DNA of 64,000 nt from Halichondria panicea (taxonomy: Eukaryota; Porifera; Demospongiae; Suberitida; Halichondriidae): NCBI RefSeq assembly GCF_963675165.1, contig NC_087379.1:815001-879000 (forward strand), given 5' to 3'. Positions 1 to 14,500 of the stretch are shown one piece after another. The notes under the pieces are model-generated. The model saw only the letters and a program-made list of their open reading frames with translations. It had not been told where the DNA came from and did no database searches. Both the position numbers and the translations under genes were made by a program. Numbering within the stretch: the first letter of the stretch is position 1; every line of letters starts with the position of its first letter.

Positions 1-181
1 TTTCTAAAAGCTTAGCGAGAGGCTTTTCAGATGGTATGTTCAAATCCCAAGTCCATAATTTCCTATTTTCGGGAAAAGACTCTGAACTTGTCGAAAACAG
101 GCCAGTTTTGATTTCATAACAACTATAGCCACGCAACCACACCACGTTCTTGTGATAGTGGAGCTACATTTGTCCTTGCAG

Positions 182-2145
182 AATCTATTGTGCCGAGCCT
201 GTTTCCATGACAATACGACCAGTGATTGGTCATATGCCAGACTGCCCTCTATTGACTCAGACCAACAATCACAATATTCAGGTACGTACACTCAAACAAG
301 ATTTTTGCTTTTACGTAATTCACTTGTGCTTTGTCTGCAGTTTCCTGTGCGGAGTGGACGACCTTTGACCCTTGAAATAACTCTGTATGACAATGTAGGG
401 AGGGTGTTCGACAATTTCACATCGCTGCAATGGACGTGGGAATCGTCCAATCAGAATGCTCTACCTACCCCCCAGACCTCCTCACTACAGCACAAGGACT
501 CAAAAAGTAAGCAACTTTTAATAAGAGTTATGCATGTGTGTAGGGGTAGCTATAAATGTGGATAATTTTGGCTTTGAGAGCCCGGCCGTTACTTGAATTT
601 CGATGGTTTAATTTTGGAAAAAAGGGCTTTCTCAATTTTGGTGTGCCAAACGAAAATCAAAGATCATTGAAATTGGATCACCAGAACATACATGTAAAGT
701 GATGCATGATATCAAGGGGGGTGGGCTGGGGTAGCTAGCTGTATGGCTTGAGGGCCCATAGCTTGAATTTCGGTACTCTGATTTAGCTCTTTCGGCATAC
801 ATAGATTACAGGCACACATTGTCGTTAGTGATATTGGTTGTGTTTACTTGTGCAGCTTTATTGTCTGTGATACTGGGAGGTGTGTCTGGTGCAGCTGTTC
901 TCACGGCTTCCTCCAACCAGTACCTGCCCTCTGTACTCTCCAGGGAGATCCTATCTCCTCAGGTTAGTGTGTGCTCATCATGACAGTATAATCCTAGCTT
1001 CATTGAACATTACAATTACATGTATGTGTTGTAAGACTACTCGCATACATGTACATGTACATGAAACAATCTCACAATGTGATTATACTGCACACCAGAC
1101 TATACTTATATTATATCCACCCCCTCCCCACACACACAGGGGCCATTTTCTCCCGGTGTCAATTTCTCTCTTTCTCTCCTCCTTCGCAATCCACCAGAAC
1201 TGACACCTAACGAAATACTGCTCTTCAATCACCCTCTAAACAAGGGCGCCCTCACTATAACCCACGGCTCTGATCATTTCCGAGTGGATCACATGACCAA
1301 GACACTCCCCCCTGCCAGCACACTCTACACTGCGGATACACGGCAGATCACTTTAACCCCTGTGCTTGAGGGGTTAATGACGATATCGCTGACAGATCTT
1401 TGCCTGGAGATAGACAAAGCTGCCAGCTCAGCAGTTATTGTCGCGGGTGTGTACAGTATCGAGGTCCATGTGACAGACAAACTTCAACTAGGCAATTCTT
1501 CACTGGCCTTTGTGAGGGTGTTGGATAGTCGCCAAGTGCCCTTCCCCGTCGACCAACTCAGGTGGGTGTGGTCAATGTCACTATATAATTGTACCATTGT
1601 CACTATGTAGTTTGTAGTTCTGAGCAGCATTGTACGAAGCTTTTTGTCGTCGGTACCCAAATATAATTTTAGTCAATTTTGCCGATCGGTGTTTACAGAT
1701 TAATGAATCTTCAAGCCAATCCTAAGTCTTCGCACATCAAAGTGGCCCCAGCGTCCAATCAGATCCTCTCTACCTTATCACATGACCAGACCTCCCACAG
1801 TGCTGTGTACCAGGTCACTGGGGTTGCCGTGGGAACTGCCCACCTCCTGTTTAACGCCACGTCCAACAGTCGTGTCGTGAGTAGCTGGCCTAAAGAAGTT
1901 CAAGTATTTGATGCTCTGCAACTATTCCCAGAGCACATCACACTACTACCAACAGCTACCTTCCAGGTCAGCTGGGCCGGGGGGGGGGGGGGCAGTACAG
2001 TAATTAAGTTACCGTATAGTTGGTATAAGCTGCCCAATTAAATATTCGTAATTATTCGTACGTGCTTATTTTACTGTCAGAGAGAAGTCTTTTAGTGCAT
2101 GCATGGTTATAGCATTGCAACTGTTGAGCAGTAACAGCCGGAATA

Positions 2146-2196
<51 letters not shown>

Positions 2197-5100
2197 CCAT
2201 CTGACAAAATATGCCTAGTGCTAATTCTAAGAACCAAAATTAGAGGTTAATGATTGTTTTGTGCTTGCCACATAGACCCATCCCCATTATCAGATACTAC
2301 ACCACAAAACCAATACAGCCTCAAGGTCAGATTTAGTTTACACAAAATGTACACAGCCATACAAGCTAAGTTGAAGTACTGCAGCAGCCAATATCAAGTC
2401 TAAGATAATTATGTCAGCATTTAATATACCTCAAATGTAAATAGCTTATACAATAATTATTCAGCATGGCCCCAAGTGAATAGCTTATTCAGTGTGCTAG
2501 TTGTATGTGTTTCTGGATGCAACAGATGAGTGGGGAGTGTTGGTGCACCGTGAAAGACTCTTTAACCCATCATTCTCGGCTCTCAAGGCCGGGCTCTGTT
2601 TGCCTTTTCTTTTCTGTTCGTGGTTTGTGTCTGTGTGTTTTCTATGATGTCTGAATATACATGTATAAAAGAAGCCTACCAATAGACAGCTAATTAACTA
2701 CAGTAAGAGTTATTCCTGCAACCATTTGTCAATTTTTATAAGCAATATTTAATGAAAATAGGAGAGGTGGTTACCCAATTCTACGGTCAGATAAGGCAGT
2801 TTCTCACAATTTATTTTTTTTGTTTCAACCCCTCCAACACACACACACACAGTCATCAGCTATACCATATTTATCGTTCGCCTATGCCTCCAAGCATAGG
2901 TGAACGTTTGGCATAGTTATACGTTTGGCTCTGGCAAAGATAATTATTATACATAAATTTATAATGCAGATCCATAGCTCGGGAGGACCTGTACCACACA
3001 GCACTGTCATCTACACCATATCAAATATCACCGTGGCTACCGTCGACGAAACTGGACTAATCGTAGCTGCTACACCCGGTGTTACCATAGTAACAGGTCA
3101 AGCCCAAACCTTGGACTCCAACACAGGGCAGCTGGTTACATACTCGCAAGATGAAGTCCACGTACACGTTATCAAACTAACTGGAATCAAACTTTTTGTA
3201 CCATCAACCAAACTACTCGCCGGTGAAGAAATTGCCGTTTATGCTATTGGAATGCACAACGAGAGCCCGTTCTCTTTCGGGAGTGTGACGTCAGAGCTGT
3301 CGTTTCATTGGTCGGTTAGCAATATGGACATACTAGTTCTCTCGTCCGTCTACGAAGAGGCTAGTGTTTCGTTGGACGAAGAGCAAGATTTCGACGCCAT
3401 GCTACGTGCTCGCAATCCAGGACAAAGTGTGGTACGGATCACGGCCAAGTGTGGAACTGGAATGTGCGATCCGGAACTGGCTACTTTCACAAATCAGGTT
3501 CAGGTTCGAGTTTTACCTCCTCTAGAGTTACTGCGACCTATGGGCGGCCATTTTTTATTGCCTCAAAATGGGAAAGCAAAGATTGTGACGAATCGCGATG
3601 GAATCTCTCGATTGAGTTATCAGCTGATGCAGAGCGTGGGCGTTGGGAGTGGGAGTAGTGTGATACGTGTGAGTAGTGAGGGGGAGATCGGTACAGCTGC
3701 TGTAAACGGACACGCTGTTGTCATGGTGACTGCGGATGCAATGGGCATGGGAATCAATCAGAGTGTGGTCGTACATGTGGAGGTAAGTGTGTAACAGTAG
3801 CCTCTCGTGATAGTTTTAATTCAGTGTTCAGTGTTCTTCCCAGGCCCTTTCAGCTAAGGTTCCTTAGTCATGATTTCATGAAGTGTACTAACTTACCACA
3901 ATAATTGTTATAATGAAATTCATAATTTGCCATTAGCTTTGTTTTTGTTTCTGTGATAGATGCCAAATTAGATTGCGTATAGTGCCCTATCTCTTGAATA
4001 ATGTACTATAGCGCTGCAATTCATTCCGCTACTATTCTACAACATTCTATTGATCTTTCTACATAATTATAACGTGCAGCCACTCTAGTCTAATAAAAAT
4101 AGTTACGTACATGTACATGTAAGTAGAATGGCATTAAGACTCGTTTCAGTTTACTTTTTTATCTGTACAGGTTCGACAGATATCCAGTGTATCGATTGTC
4201 CCTCTCTCATTCGCACAAGCCACACCCTCCTCTAAAGATCACGCCTATCCACTCGGCTACTCGGCAGAGTTCATAGTCTATCTCCATGACAACATCGGAC
4301 GTCAATTCAAGTACGCAAGCATCCCACTCTCCCATCGTCTCAGCCGTTCTGATATCGTACGCATGTCCCCTGAGTCTGGAAACTCCACCTACACAATAAA
4401 AGCGTCAAAACAAGGAAATACAATCCTCAAAATATGGACCACCTCTCATCCTCACATCATTGATTACGTTCGCATACAAGTGGGTTATGCTATTCTTCCG
4501 TCGCTGGCTACTGTTCATCTTGGGTGTACTATATGCTTCACTACGCATTTGAAGGAAGAAACTACCGGGCTGTGGTCAGTCGGCGAAAAGGGGGTGCTCC
4601 AAATAAAATCAAAGACGGGGGTGGGTGTGGCTAAATCGACCGGACGAGCAGTTGTGTATCACAGCAGTTACAGTACAGTGGACACACACACGGAGATAAC
4701 GGTATCGAAAGTTGAACACGTCCAATTCTCAGCCTCCCTAACACCAACTTTCACCAACGCTCAGCGTAAACCAGAGCTAGGATCTTATCGCATACCAGTG
4801 CAGTTCTATCATTCCAACAACGAACTCTTCTCTCCTCTGTACACAAGTCCTGCCTGCTCTAACGATTCTAACACCTCAGGCAGCACTTATCTACAGCAAG
4901 TACCGTTTCAGTGCAAGCTAGAGCTAAAAGAGGCTAACAATAATCCACTATTTGCCTTAAAATACATAACAGTTGATTCGATTTTTGATGCGACCAACGG
5001 CCAAAGTTACTGTGAGCTTGGACCTGCTGATGCGGTATTTCGTGAAACGATTGCTACCACGGATAGACTGTCTTTGTCGCTGCAAGTAAGAGTGTTTGAT

Positions 5101-6255
5101 TTGCTGAAGTCGTATGAAGTGCTTTCGATGAGTTCAAAGGTTCCTTTTGTACCCGCGTTTGTTTTGAGCCGTGACAAGATTCGACTCGGGAGTGGGGAGA
5201 CCTTCGCTGATGTCAAGGTGACTGGTCTACCTCAACAGCTGCAGGAACTCAAGGTGAGGGTTGTGCATAAATCAGTGGCCTTTTAATAGGATCCCCTAGC
5301 TTCATCTATATATACATGTATGGAAGTAAAGAGTAATTGACTGTGTAACTAGAGTTATGCTTGTCCAAAATCGTTGATTTTAATTAACCCTCAGGCCTGT
5401 ATCAGCGCCTAACTAGTTTTTAGCTAACGAGGAGCCTGTTCAAATGGTACATGTATGCTCTAATCACAAATTACAATGAACCACAATTTCCGATTTCGTC
5501 AAAACAGCCAATGTTATTGGACCAATGCCTAAAGTTATGCCTATTCAAAGATGTTTCATTTGCTGGGTCAATGTTGTATGTAATCATTTCTGGGAATGTT
5601 TAATGTATGCTCCTACTCCCACACACCACACACTCTCCCATACACACACACACACACACACACACACTCTCCCATGCACGCACACACACCACACACACAG
5701 GTGGTGAGTCCGTACCCAGTGTCTGCCGTGAGGATCTCCTCTCCCACACCCACAGAGGCAAACTATCGTATCTCTCTCCTCGACAATAATCCCTTCTCTG
5801 ACGACCAATCAGATTCAGTTCGAGTAACCTTCACTACCACACTAGCACAGCAGGAAACAAGCATTCTAGTGACACTAATGTCACATGATGAACTGTCCGG
5901 ACCACCCCTTCAAATAGTTACTGCGGCGATGCCCTCAAATTCGAACCGTGTATCGACAGAATCTCCATTCTCAGATGACTTTAAGTATGTAATGGTCATC
6001 GTCATAACGATACTAGCGGTCGTCATAGCTACCTTTGTGATCTGTATGGCCGTCAAGCAAGGCTCGAGTCAATCGTCCATGGGATTTGCCGCTCACTTGC
6101 CACCAAAGGGACCACCTCAGGCTGCCTTCACACCTGGCACACCTCACACACCCTTCTCCCCACGCACACCTGGCCATGGGGGGTCAGCCGGTGGCAGTGC
6201 ATTCAAGCGACCCGGCTACTCCCCCTCCCCACAACATGGACTGTTCAGTCAATAG
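182..6255 (+). CDS. NUP210: Nuclear pore membrane glycoprotein 210 (gp210), 3' part
   Basis: Eight coding exons with consistent phases: 182-281, 341-506, 856-962, 1140-1561, 1699-1966, 2970-3782, 4171-5253, 5701-6255. They give about 1171 residues; the vertebrate protein is about 1.9 kb of codons, so the N-terminal third lies upstream of the window. The chain is made of Ig-like (BID-type) lumenal repeats. Diagnostic stretches shared with vertebrate NUP210 are FHWSV, an EEASV stretch, TNRDG..LSY and the GTWS/GLWSV segment. One transmembrane helix (about 5990-6050) is followed by a short Ser/Pro-rich tail rich in TP and SP sites, as expected for the pore-facing tail. Family role: it anchors the nuclear pore in the nuclear envelope. 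The stop TAG is at 6253-6255. The gene converges with AATF, whose stop is only about 200 bp away. Confidence 0.93.
1967..2969 (+). other. Large NUP210 intron with microsatellites and a hairpin
   Basis: This 1-kb intron holds a run of 14 G just after the donor, a (CA)n run at 2147-2194, a short CA run near 2838-2851 and a perfect-loop hairpin at 2876-2905. No coding exon is visible on either strand. Confidence 0.75.
2876..2905. repeat. Short hairpin in NUP210 intron
   Basis: Twelve-base arms (2876-2887 and 2894-2905) pair with a single G-T wobble around a six-base loop. It lies just before the 2970 exon and looks like the end of a small mobile repeat or an RNA hairpin. Function unknown. Confidence 0.6.
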
Positions 6256-6454
6256 ACACTCTATAATATTATTAGTGGAACTGTTAGATAATTATGATAA
6301 TTATTATTCAACCCGATGATCATGCTATAAAATTATAATTATTTTATTTGTCATTAATGAAAATTAATATGCAATGTCTTTTACTAATTAAATTTTATTA
6401 TGAATTCTTTTACATAATAATTTACAAAAGTCAACAATAATCATTATAGACTAA

Positions 6455-9400
6455 TCATGTTCTTAGTGTTCGTTGGTGGGCTCCAAATAAAGAAGAGAAG
6501 AGATCGTTCTTGGTGACATCTGACATAGTGCCTGTTTCCACGGGAACCATGAAGTTGGCCAGCTTCGGGTGTACATTATACCTGCATGGAGAAAAGCACA
6601 TAATTCCAGTCTATTAATTATTGCTAATACAAACATTATACAAAATTAAGCTCTCAGTATTATAGCAAGGTACACGTACCGGCCAGAGAAATTAAAGCTT
6701 TTGCTACAGTCTATACCGTATAGCGGGTTATTTTCATGGGCAAGCTGACCTTCACGAAATTTTAACACAGACGTGGCTTATCATAACGTATGAATGTAGT
6801 GCAGGCAACAAGACTAAACGAAATTTATACTCACGAAAATCACCGTTTTCCAGATAAACGAATTTTTTACCCCATGAAAATTATCCGCTATACGGTAGTC
6901 ACACCATACGTAGTATACCAATTTGTGGAGTATGGCCCGCGAGACTAGGCCAGAGGCTGATGGCCTAGCTAGTACCACAGGCTAGCTAGAGGTATCAAAA
7001 CAGAAATTCAATGCTAGCTACTGTACACACCTGATCTTGCGTCCTTTGCTGGCTCGTGTGTCCACATCTTTCTTAGCCTTTGCTCTGAGTTTCTGCAGCT
7101 GTAACCATTGCCTCCCCATGGCAACGGGATCACCACCCTCGCTAGTGTCCATCTTACGCTCTATCAGCTCTCGAAGCAACTGCACCAATCAGTGGATCAA
7201 TACAAACATCAATAAGTACATTCATGAGAACGCATTCTCTTTAGAATCATACTTTAAGGCTTAATTAATTATCTAATAATTATTTATAACCTGGTACTTA
7301 ATCATAAAGGATTTTGGCTACATTCAGGAGTGATTGATACATTACAGTGTTGACAAATACCAAGAGTACACTTCTGATAATACTTAGTTAATACGTACGA
7401 ACTCCAAAGGTTCAGAACCTTACTTGAAAGGCATATTATAGACTGTAGGCACTAGCTTACAGGCCCTACGCCATATAATAATTAAATGTAGCGACACTGC
7501 ATGAGGTCTTAGGGTCTAACCTGATGGTAAAAGTCATCATCATCAAAAATCTCCTCATCATAATCCTTGAGGTGAGCGTCTCGACTCTGATTTGATTGGT
7601 CAGTTGTATCCTTGCCCGCTCCCTCACACGTCCCAAGCACACGATACACGGACCTCTTGAGCTGGGTACGCTTTAGTAGGCGTGGCTTGTCAGCAAGAAT
7701 CTATGGGAGAGAGAAAAAGTGTTAAATTAAAATGTACACGTACACGTATTATAAAATGACAGACTTTTTAACGTACGTGTTTTATTTGTGAGAGAACTGT
7801 TTGGTCCACTTGTACGAACGACTGCAGGAGAAAAAATATTTTGTCATAATGATGTCGTAATTAACTAAGACAACTGACCTTGCTGGTGACCTTTCCGCCG
7901 GCTATTCTTGTCTTGGTGTTCCATTTGGCGATGGTCTCATCTCTGTATGCCTGGAATGCTGTGTGGACACTGGACAAGTAGCCTTCATAGTCCAGCGAAC
8001 TATCCTCACACACCTGTGGGTGGGGGGGGGGGGGTAGTACAGCAAGCAGTAAGAGAATTAAGGGGGGCAGTACAGCAGGGGGTAGGATAAGGTAAGAGGA
8101 GGTGTGGGTTGGGTCACAGGAGGTAAAATTAATTTTGTATTAAGAGCAAAATTAATAAGAACTAGAGCACTAAAGTGCAAACCCTCGGCTGGTGACATGA
8201 TAATAAAGAAACCAGAAGAGTCATAATGCAGTGCATGTAGCATGTATGACTAGCATGCGCTAGCACAGCAACTCAAGAGCAATAAAACTAAACTAACTAT
8301 TCCGCAGAACATGGTCGCAATTTGGACACCTCAGTGTCCTGATGTGGACCTCATCCCCACATTGGGGACAAGGTTTAGAGAAGGGCATATTGATATCTTC
8401 GGTCCAAGAAGTCTAGTCTGATCTGTCCTTGTAATTCAGGCTTTCACAGGTCTTCAATAATGATTAAAACCACGTGGATGGGCTTGGTTATGCTCATAGT
8501 GCGCATGACAAAACTATCAATTGTTCCTGGTACGGGATCACTTCAGCTGAAAATACGTAATCAAGCCTTGACTACGTATTTTCAGCTGAAGTGATCTCGT
8601 ACCTTGACTCAAGGCCACGTGGCAAGTTTAAGCTTCTTAGCTTTTGCTCGCTTTTACTCGACAAAGAAGCTTTAACATCAAAATCTGCCACTATTTAAAC
8701 CAAGATATTGTTGTGTGAAGACTATCTATGCTGTAAATGCAGTGCTATGGCATCCAGGTGAGTAGATATACTCGTTACAAACAAACAAACAAACAGACAA
8801 ACAGACAGACTACTATAACCCGTGGCCGCCCACGCGCCTCGGGTTAATTAATTAATGTATTATACTCACCCATTCTGGACGCTCTCTCTTCCTCCCTACA
8901 ACAGGTGGTGGTGGCTCCAACTCTTCATCATCACTGTCACTAGGGATCTCCTCGTTGCCCATGTCACCATCACCATCGTTACTAGCCCCGCCTACCACAC
9001 AGCTGGTCTCACTGTTCCTCAGTAGCAGCGATCGTTGCAGTTCCAACAAATCGTCCATCAAATCGTGACAAACACTCTGACCTGAGAACAATTACTACAA
9101 ATTCAAAATTTTACAGATGCTTCACTAGAAACTCTAACGTAATTTCTCAGAATTGAACATTTCCTACGCTAGATACTGTATAATTAGGATACTGTAAATG
9201 GCAACCATCTCTCTGCTTACATTGACTGTGTGTTGTCTGGACCCCCTCTCCCCCTGCTGTCAGGAATGCCTCCAGTGTCTCCTCCTGAGGCAGTTTGTTA
9301 ACCCCCACCAATACTCGGTGCAGTTTGATTCTTGCCTCAAGCACACCATCCCATAGCCCTGTGAATGTGAAGCAAATACTAGCGCTTGAGAGGTAGTTAT

Positions 9401-10220
9401 GTGCGAGGTCTTTTTAGATAAAAATTAATGGTAGTATAATTTAAAATCCAGTCTTCCAAAACAGAGCCAAACAACAGGTTAATTTGATTGCTACATGTAT
9501 GTAAAGTTTGGATGTACTACATGTGTCAGCTTTTGGAGAACTTTACAATAATTGTATAATAGAGGCTACTAATTGCTTTACAAAATATCTACATGCAGAT
9601 TCTAGATGTACAGTGCACAAGACTACATACATATGGTGGAGTACTTACCTAGCTGGTGTTTGGCTGCCTTGCCCTTCTCAATGTCCTCCTGCAAACTAGC
9701 TAGAGATATTGTAGCAATGGAGTGTTGAGGTTGGTCCTGGGAGGGGGTGGGCTCAGGGTCATCAGAGTCTGTCATGTGGTCTCCATCCTCGGCATCCGAT
9801 TGGTCAGATTCGTCATCACTGTCCACCACGTCAGATTGCTCTTGATCATCATCGTCATCAGAAAATTGCTCATCAAGTTCATCATTGGATTCTACGCAAT
9901 CATGTATTTTAATTTATTAGTTTAACGAATGCAGTAGATCAAGCAAATACACCCAGAGGTACACACGACACACCTTCACTGTCCTGTAGATCTCTCCTAT
10001 TGATAGCTCTACCAGAATATTTGGGATCATCATCGAACTCTTCCACAACCTTCTTTCTCTTTTTCGAGCTCCATGGCTCTTCCTCATACGAGAACTCTAC
10101 TACTTTAGCGGCTGTGAAATCATCTTGGTCTTCTTGGTCAGGATGGTAGCTCACTGGCTGGGGAGTGCTCAGATCCTTCAGTTGCTCAGAAAGAGACTTC
10201 AGCTTCTTTGTCTTGGACAT
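6455..10220 (-). CDS. AATF: Apoptosis-antagonizing transcription factor (AATF/Che-1/Bfr2)
   Basis: Nine exons read from high to low coordinate: 10220-9974, 9891-9649, 9358-9221, 9081-8870, 8013-7879, 7821-7777, 7700-7521, 7179-7031, 6581-6455; 491 residues, all phases fit. The N-terminal third is very acidic (Asp/Glu/Ser runs at 9700-9890). The AATF core follows with an [16 protein letters not shown] segment and the AKWNTKTR motif. The C-terminal TRAUB region carries [37 protein letters not shown] and ASKGRKIR. Human AATF is about 560 residues. Family role: nucleolar small-subunit processome factor and transcriptional co-regulator. The chosen start opens MSKTKK; in-frame ATGs at 10253 and 10277 could extend it by 11 or 19 residues. 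It shares a promoter with the SH3 gene. Confidence 0.93.
6714..6897. mobile_element. Small inverted-repeat element (MITE-like) in AATF intron
   Basis: The ends are inverted repeats of about 27 bp beginning TACCGTATAGCGG, with two mismatches. The interior of about 130 bp is non-coding. The flanks fit a TA target duplication. It lies in the last AATF intron. Similar CCGTATAGCGG-ended sequences are, to my recollection, common in demosponge genomes. Confidence 0.75.
8529..8603. repeat. Foldback hairpin, 31-bp arms, in AATF intron
   Basis: Arms 8529-8559 and 8573-8603 are reverse complements with one mismatch around a 13-base loop. It lies in the 857-bp AATF intron (8014-8869), which also has a poly-G tract near 8023 and ACAA/ACAG tetranucleotide repeats at about 8778-8808. 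It could be a relic of a foldback transposon or an intronic RNA hairpin. Confidence 0.85.
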
Positions 10221-10411
10221 TTTCTCTACCACGTGGGTGAGGTCAAAGTTCATAATAATTTTTTGCTGAATCAGCACACAACAAAGAACTCAGCCGGCCG
10301 GCTTGAGTACGAGTTCGAGTAGTTAAAGCTAGAGAGGCAGGAAACAAAGCTAAGAGCGCCTCATATCATATCAGTACAGTACGAGTACAAGTACGAATAG
10401 AGAAGGTGACC
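10221..10411. promoter_or_regulatory. Compact head-to-head promoter, AATF / SH3 gene
   Basis: Only 191 bp separate the two divergent start codons. There is no TATA box. The segment contains GGCCGGCC-like and repeated AGTACGAGT motifs. Shared regulation is an inference from the spacing. Confidence 0.6.
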
Positions 10412-11235
10412 ATGTCTGAAGGTAAGGCTAGTTCTTACATTGTCAGACTATAAAGCTTAAATAGCCATTTTAGGTTTTGTGGTATTTTTTGACCCACTGG
10501 TACTATTACCCTTGCTGGGTACTGTTTGACCTCTCCTCCGCTCCAGGTGACGGTGGCGGCTTTGGGTTCTCACTGGCCAGTCTTGGCAGTAAAGCAGGCT
10601 CTGCTGGAGCAAGACTAGGCAAGAAAGCTGCTCAATCAGAGACTGGTCGCAGAGCAACAAAAGCTGCCGTTAAAGGAGCGTGTGATGGTGTCCGTGACGA
10701 TATGCTCAGCAAGTACTCTGATCCTACACCTGCCACGCCCACTTCCCCAACACCCAAAGAAACGTCGAAACCGTCAAGTGGAGGACAAAAGAAGGAAGAG
10801 AAAAACAACGTCCCAGCTTGGGTTGATAGTAATAGTGATAGTGATAGCGATGAAGGTAAAGTAAGGTCTTCCCAGGCACAGTCACATCGCTACCACGAAC
10901 CAAGACCACCGAAACCCTCACTAAAAGATCGATTCAAGCTCAACATTGGTCGGTCTTCTAGTTCTAAAGAAGCTCCGCGTCCTCGTCCCATTATAAAGAA
11001 TCCGAGAGACCGAGTGTACAACAGTCGACTGGCCAAAGAGCCTGACTGGGACAAATTGCCCAGAGTGCAAGCGTTGTACAACTTCAAAGCGGAGATGAGA
11101 TGCGATCTAGAGTTTCGTAAAGGTCAGGTGATCAAGGTGATTACTCGGACGGACTCAGTGGACGACTGGTGGGAGGGGAAAATGGAGGACAGAGTGGGCA
11201 TCTTCCCAGCAAATTACGTCAAAGCAATGTTTTAG
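10412..11235 (+). CDS. Small protein with C-terminal SH3 domain
   Basis: Two exons, 10412-10421 and 10547-11235, give 232 residues starting MSEGDGGGFG. The N-terminal 60 residues are Gly/Ala/Lys-rich and probably amphipathic. A Pro/Ser linker and an acidic Ser-Asp repeat (about 10828-10855) follow. The C-terminal 60 residues form a complete SH3 domain: ALYNF at the first strand, DLEFRKGQ in the RT/n-Src region, the DDWWEG tryptophan pair and the GIFPANYV signature. SH3 domains bind proline-rich ligands, so it is probably a cytoplasmic adaptor. I do not recognise the orthologue. It is divergent from AATF and convergent with RIPOR; an AATAAA at 11442-11447 may be its poly(A) signal. Confidence 0.85.
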
Positions 11236-11559
11236 AGTAGAAGAGTAGAACTCTGTTTTAATCTATAATTACCCTATTTTTCAATGTTTTTATTGCCCTC
11301 TATAGTTGAGGCCTAGCTTGTGAAGGAGGCTAGTCAATACAATGTACACTGTGATAATTAATTATAATGGCTTGAGTGGGCGTTGCAACAATCATTGATA
11401 CAATAATTATGGTAAAGATCATGGATTTATTAGACCCGCGGAATAAACATTTCAACGATCTTTACCTTCTTCGCTAATGAAAATTTAATTTGACATCATT
11501 AATTAATTTTATATCAAAAACTGATTCATGCCATAATCATACGTAAGATGCACTGAATC

Positions 11560-14500
11560 CTAAACCAGAGTATCGCTAGTTAGCTGGTCAGCACTACGAG
11601 TTCTCTTGATGGGGCTGTCGCTGACTTGTTGCTGCTTGGAGGAGGAGGCTGGGTCAACTGAGTGAACACTGCCACCAGACTCTGAGCTCACCTCCACACC
11701 TAAGCATGAGGAAGGGGGAGGAATGAATGGCATGATGATCTCTAACAACATTAGTATTGGGAACTGAAAGACTTATAAGACACAAAATACGCAAATAATT
11801 TATACACAATACAACCTAGGCAATTTCCTACCTAACCGTCGTAATTATAATCACAAAAGCTATTGTTATAGTATAATTATGCACATGGACCCAATGGTTG
11901 ATACTTATACATACACAGTGCGTGCACACAGTCATACCTAATGCCTGCAGTGCTTTACAGGCCGCCTCTCTGACAGTGGGGAAGTCTTTCTTTGAGATGT
12001 ACTTGAGTTGAGGTACAACACCTGACGCCTGCATGTGCACAAAACACATTATTACAATCAATCGATCAACAGCTTAAGCTATACACACTGACCTATGGAG
12101 CACAATAATCATTATAATAACAATTTGGATAGTATAGGCATAATTATAGCAACAACTAGAAACTAAGTCAAACAGCTACACACATCTGTTTGCTGTAAAC
12201 CAGCCATGGACAGGGCTAAGGCTTTAACATACACCCCACCCACTACACATCCAGGATACTGAACAGCTCGACACACAAGACCTACACATCCAGGCAACAA
12301 CTGATACTGAACAGCTAGCTAGACACACAAGAGTCCCCAGACCAGTCTCTTACCTGCAGGTAACCCAGAGCTCTGCATGCTCCGGCACGTATCTTTTGGT
12401 CAGCATTCTCCAACAACTCAACATAATATTGCACCGCCTGACATGTGTGAGGAGTGGGGTGGGAGGGGATAAGATGATACTCAAGTACACAGTAAAAGGC
12501 CCACGTACAATGTACATATATACATGCATAGAATGTACACACTAGACATTACCTTATTATGCCATGGGCTGTTGCCTTCAAAGCTCTTCACATACGACAC
12601 TGCAAAGGAACAAACAATCATAAACCATGACAACACGATGCTACACTAGTCTCCCCCCCACACTAACACGCAGCTGACAGAATGCAATACGATAGTACAT
12701 TAGTCTCCCTCCCACACTAACCTGCAGCTGACAGAATGCTTGATCTAGAGTCAGTCAAGAGGTGGGCTGCTGCCAGTAGGGCTCCCTTGTTGTAACCATG
12801 GTCCCTCAGCTGGTCCGCTATCTGGAACCTCACGTGCTCATCATCATAGCTCAGCAGACCCTCCGTCACATTCACTGCAGGGGGGAGTGTGTGTGGGGGG
12901 AGGGGGTATTAATCCCATACTGTTGAATAACAATTGAATTGGCAAAGACTACTCGTAATTCAAAACATTTTTATCGTGGTGTGTACGCGTGTATTAATTT
13001 CAACGTCATCTACTTAATACTTAAAACGCTAAAAACGTATAATTTATTATGCTAAAATTCATTAATTTTGCCATCTAATAGAATCACTAGTTCAATGGCT
13101 GCACTCACACTCTTGTGCGACGTCCTTGAGGCACTTCTGAATGCCAGTGCTGCCCTGTACCAGGAAGAAGGCTGCATACTGGAACAGAGTCACGACCATC
13201 TGACTGTCCAGGGAAGGTTCCCAATCATCAATGTCCAGATCCAGGACACGACTCAAAAGCTCTGTGAACGCTGTGAGGGTGTGGGTGTGGGGTGTAATGT
13301 GTGAGAGTGTGGGTGTGTAATAATATGTGAAGGTAGTGAGTGGTGTGTGTGTAACATGTGAAGGTAGTGTGTGTAACGTGTGAAGGTAGGAACTGTATGG
13401 ACTTAGCCTCAGGCCTTACCTTTGTTGGCGGTCTGGGGAAAGTCTACCCACATAATTTGGCCGAACTTCTCGTCCAGGGCAACTGCAAATTTCTCGTAGC
13501 TCACAGAGAGAAGCTGCAATAGACAATCGCCATGAGCACATGTACACAGGACATTGTAACTAAATGCATGCGTGTACACACACATTGTTATCCAATGCCC
13601 CAACAATCACAGCATGTAATTACATACACATTCTTCCACTGTAATTCCATACAGTACACATTCCCATTCCACTGTAATTCCATACACGTACATTCCATGC
13701 TAATGGTCAACTCACGTCAGATCCTGACACGTACTTCCAGAACTTGAGCAAGCTCTCATTGGCAGCCAGCTCAGGGATAACTGCACACAAGATGGTGGAC
13801 ACTAACAACACAACAGTATACCAAGCCAAATAAGACCATCTCCCCAACACATAACATAAACCTGCCAAACCTGAAAATTGATTCTATATAAGCCCATTGG
13901 TTTTGTCAAGCTCACTAAAAGATATGCTTGGCATTCTGTCTAGTTGGCTACCACACACGTACGTACACACCTCTAGTTGGCTACCACACACATCTCTAGT
14001 ACTCACTATGGTCGACTAGTACGGGGACGTCTGGTTCAGCTGCAATGTTGAGTAGCTCTGCCAGTATCTCGGCCTCTTGTTGCAGCTTGAGGAGACCAGT
14101 CCGCAGCTTGTAGTTGAGTGGGCCGGCTGACTGGAGGTGCTGTATTGATGTACAATAATAATAATAGATGAAATAGTTACATTTATTATACCTCACAGTG
14201 TAATCATGGGAGACAAATACGCTAAAGCAACAGTTGCAATGCACCTAACACAAATAGCTTCTATAGGCTTTTAGTAACTGTGGTGGTACTGTATATCAAT
14301 AACAAGCCATTTTAAAAGTCACATTATTTTATTGACAACTAACTCCATATACGTAGCTGTATAGAGGAAGCTCAAAACTTAAATTTCTTTTTTCCATTTA
14401 TGTATAATATATCACATGCATGCACTTACTTGCAATAGACAGTCGCAGTGTATGAGGTGTTGGAGAATGGCACGGTCCACACTTACACAGCCTGTGCTCC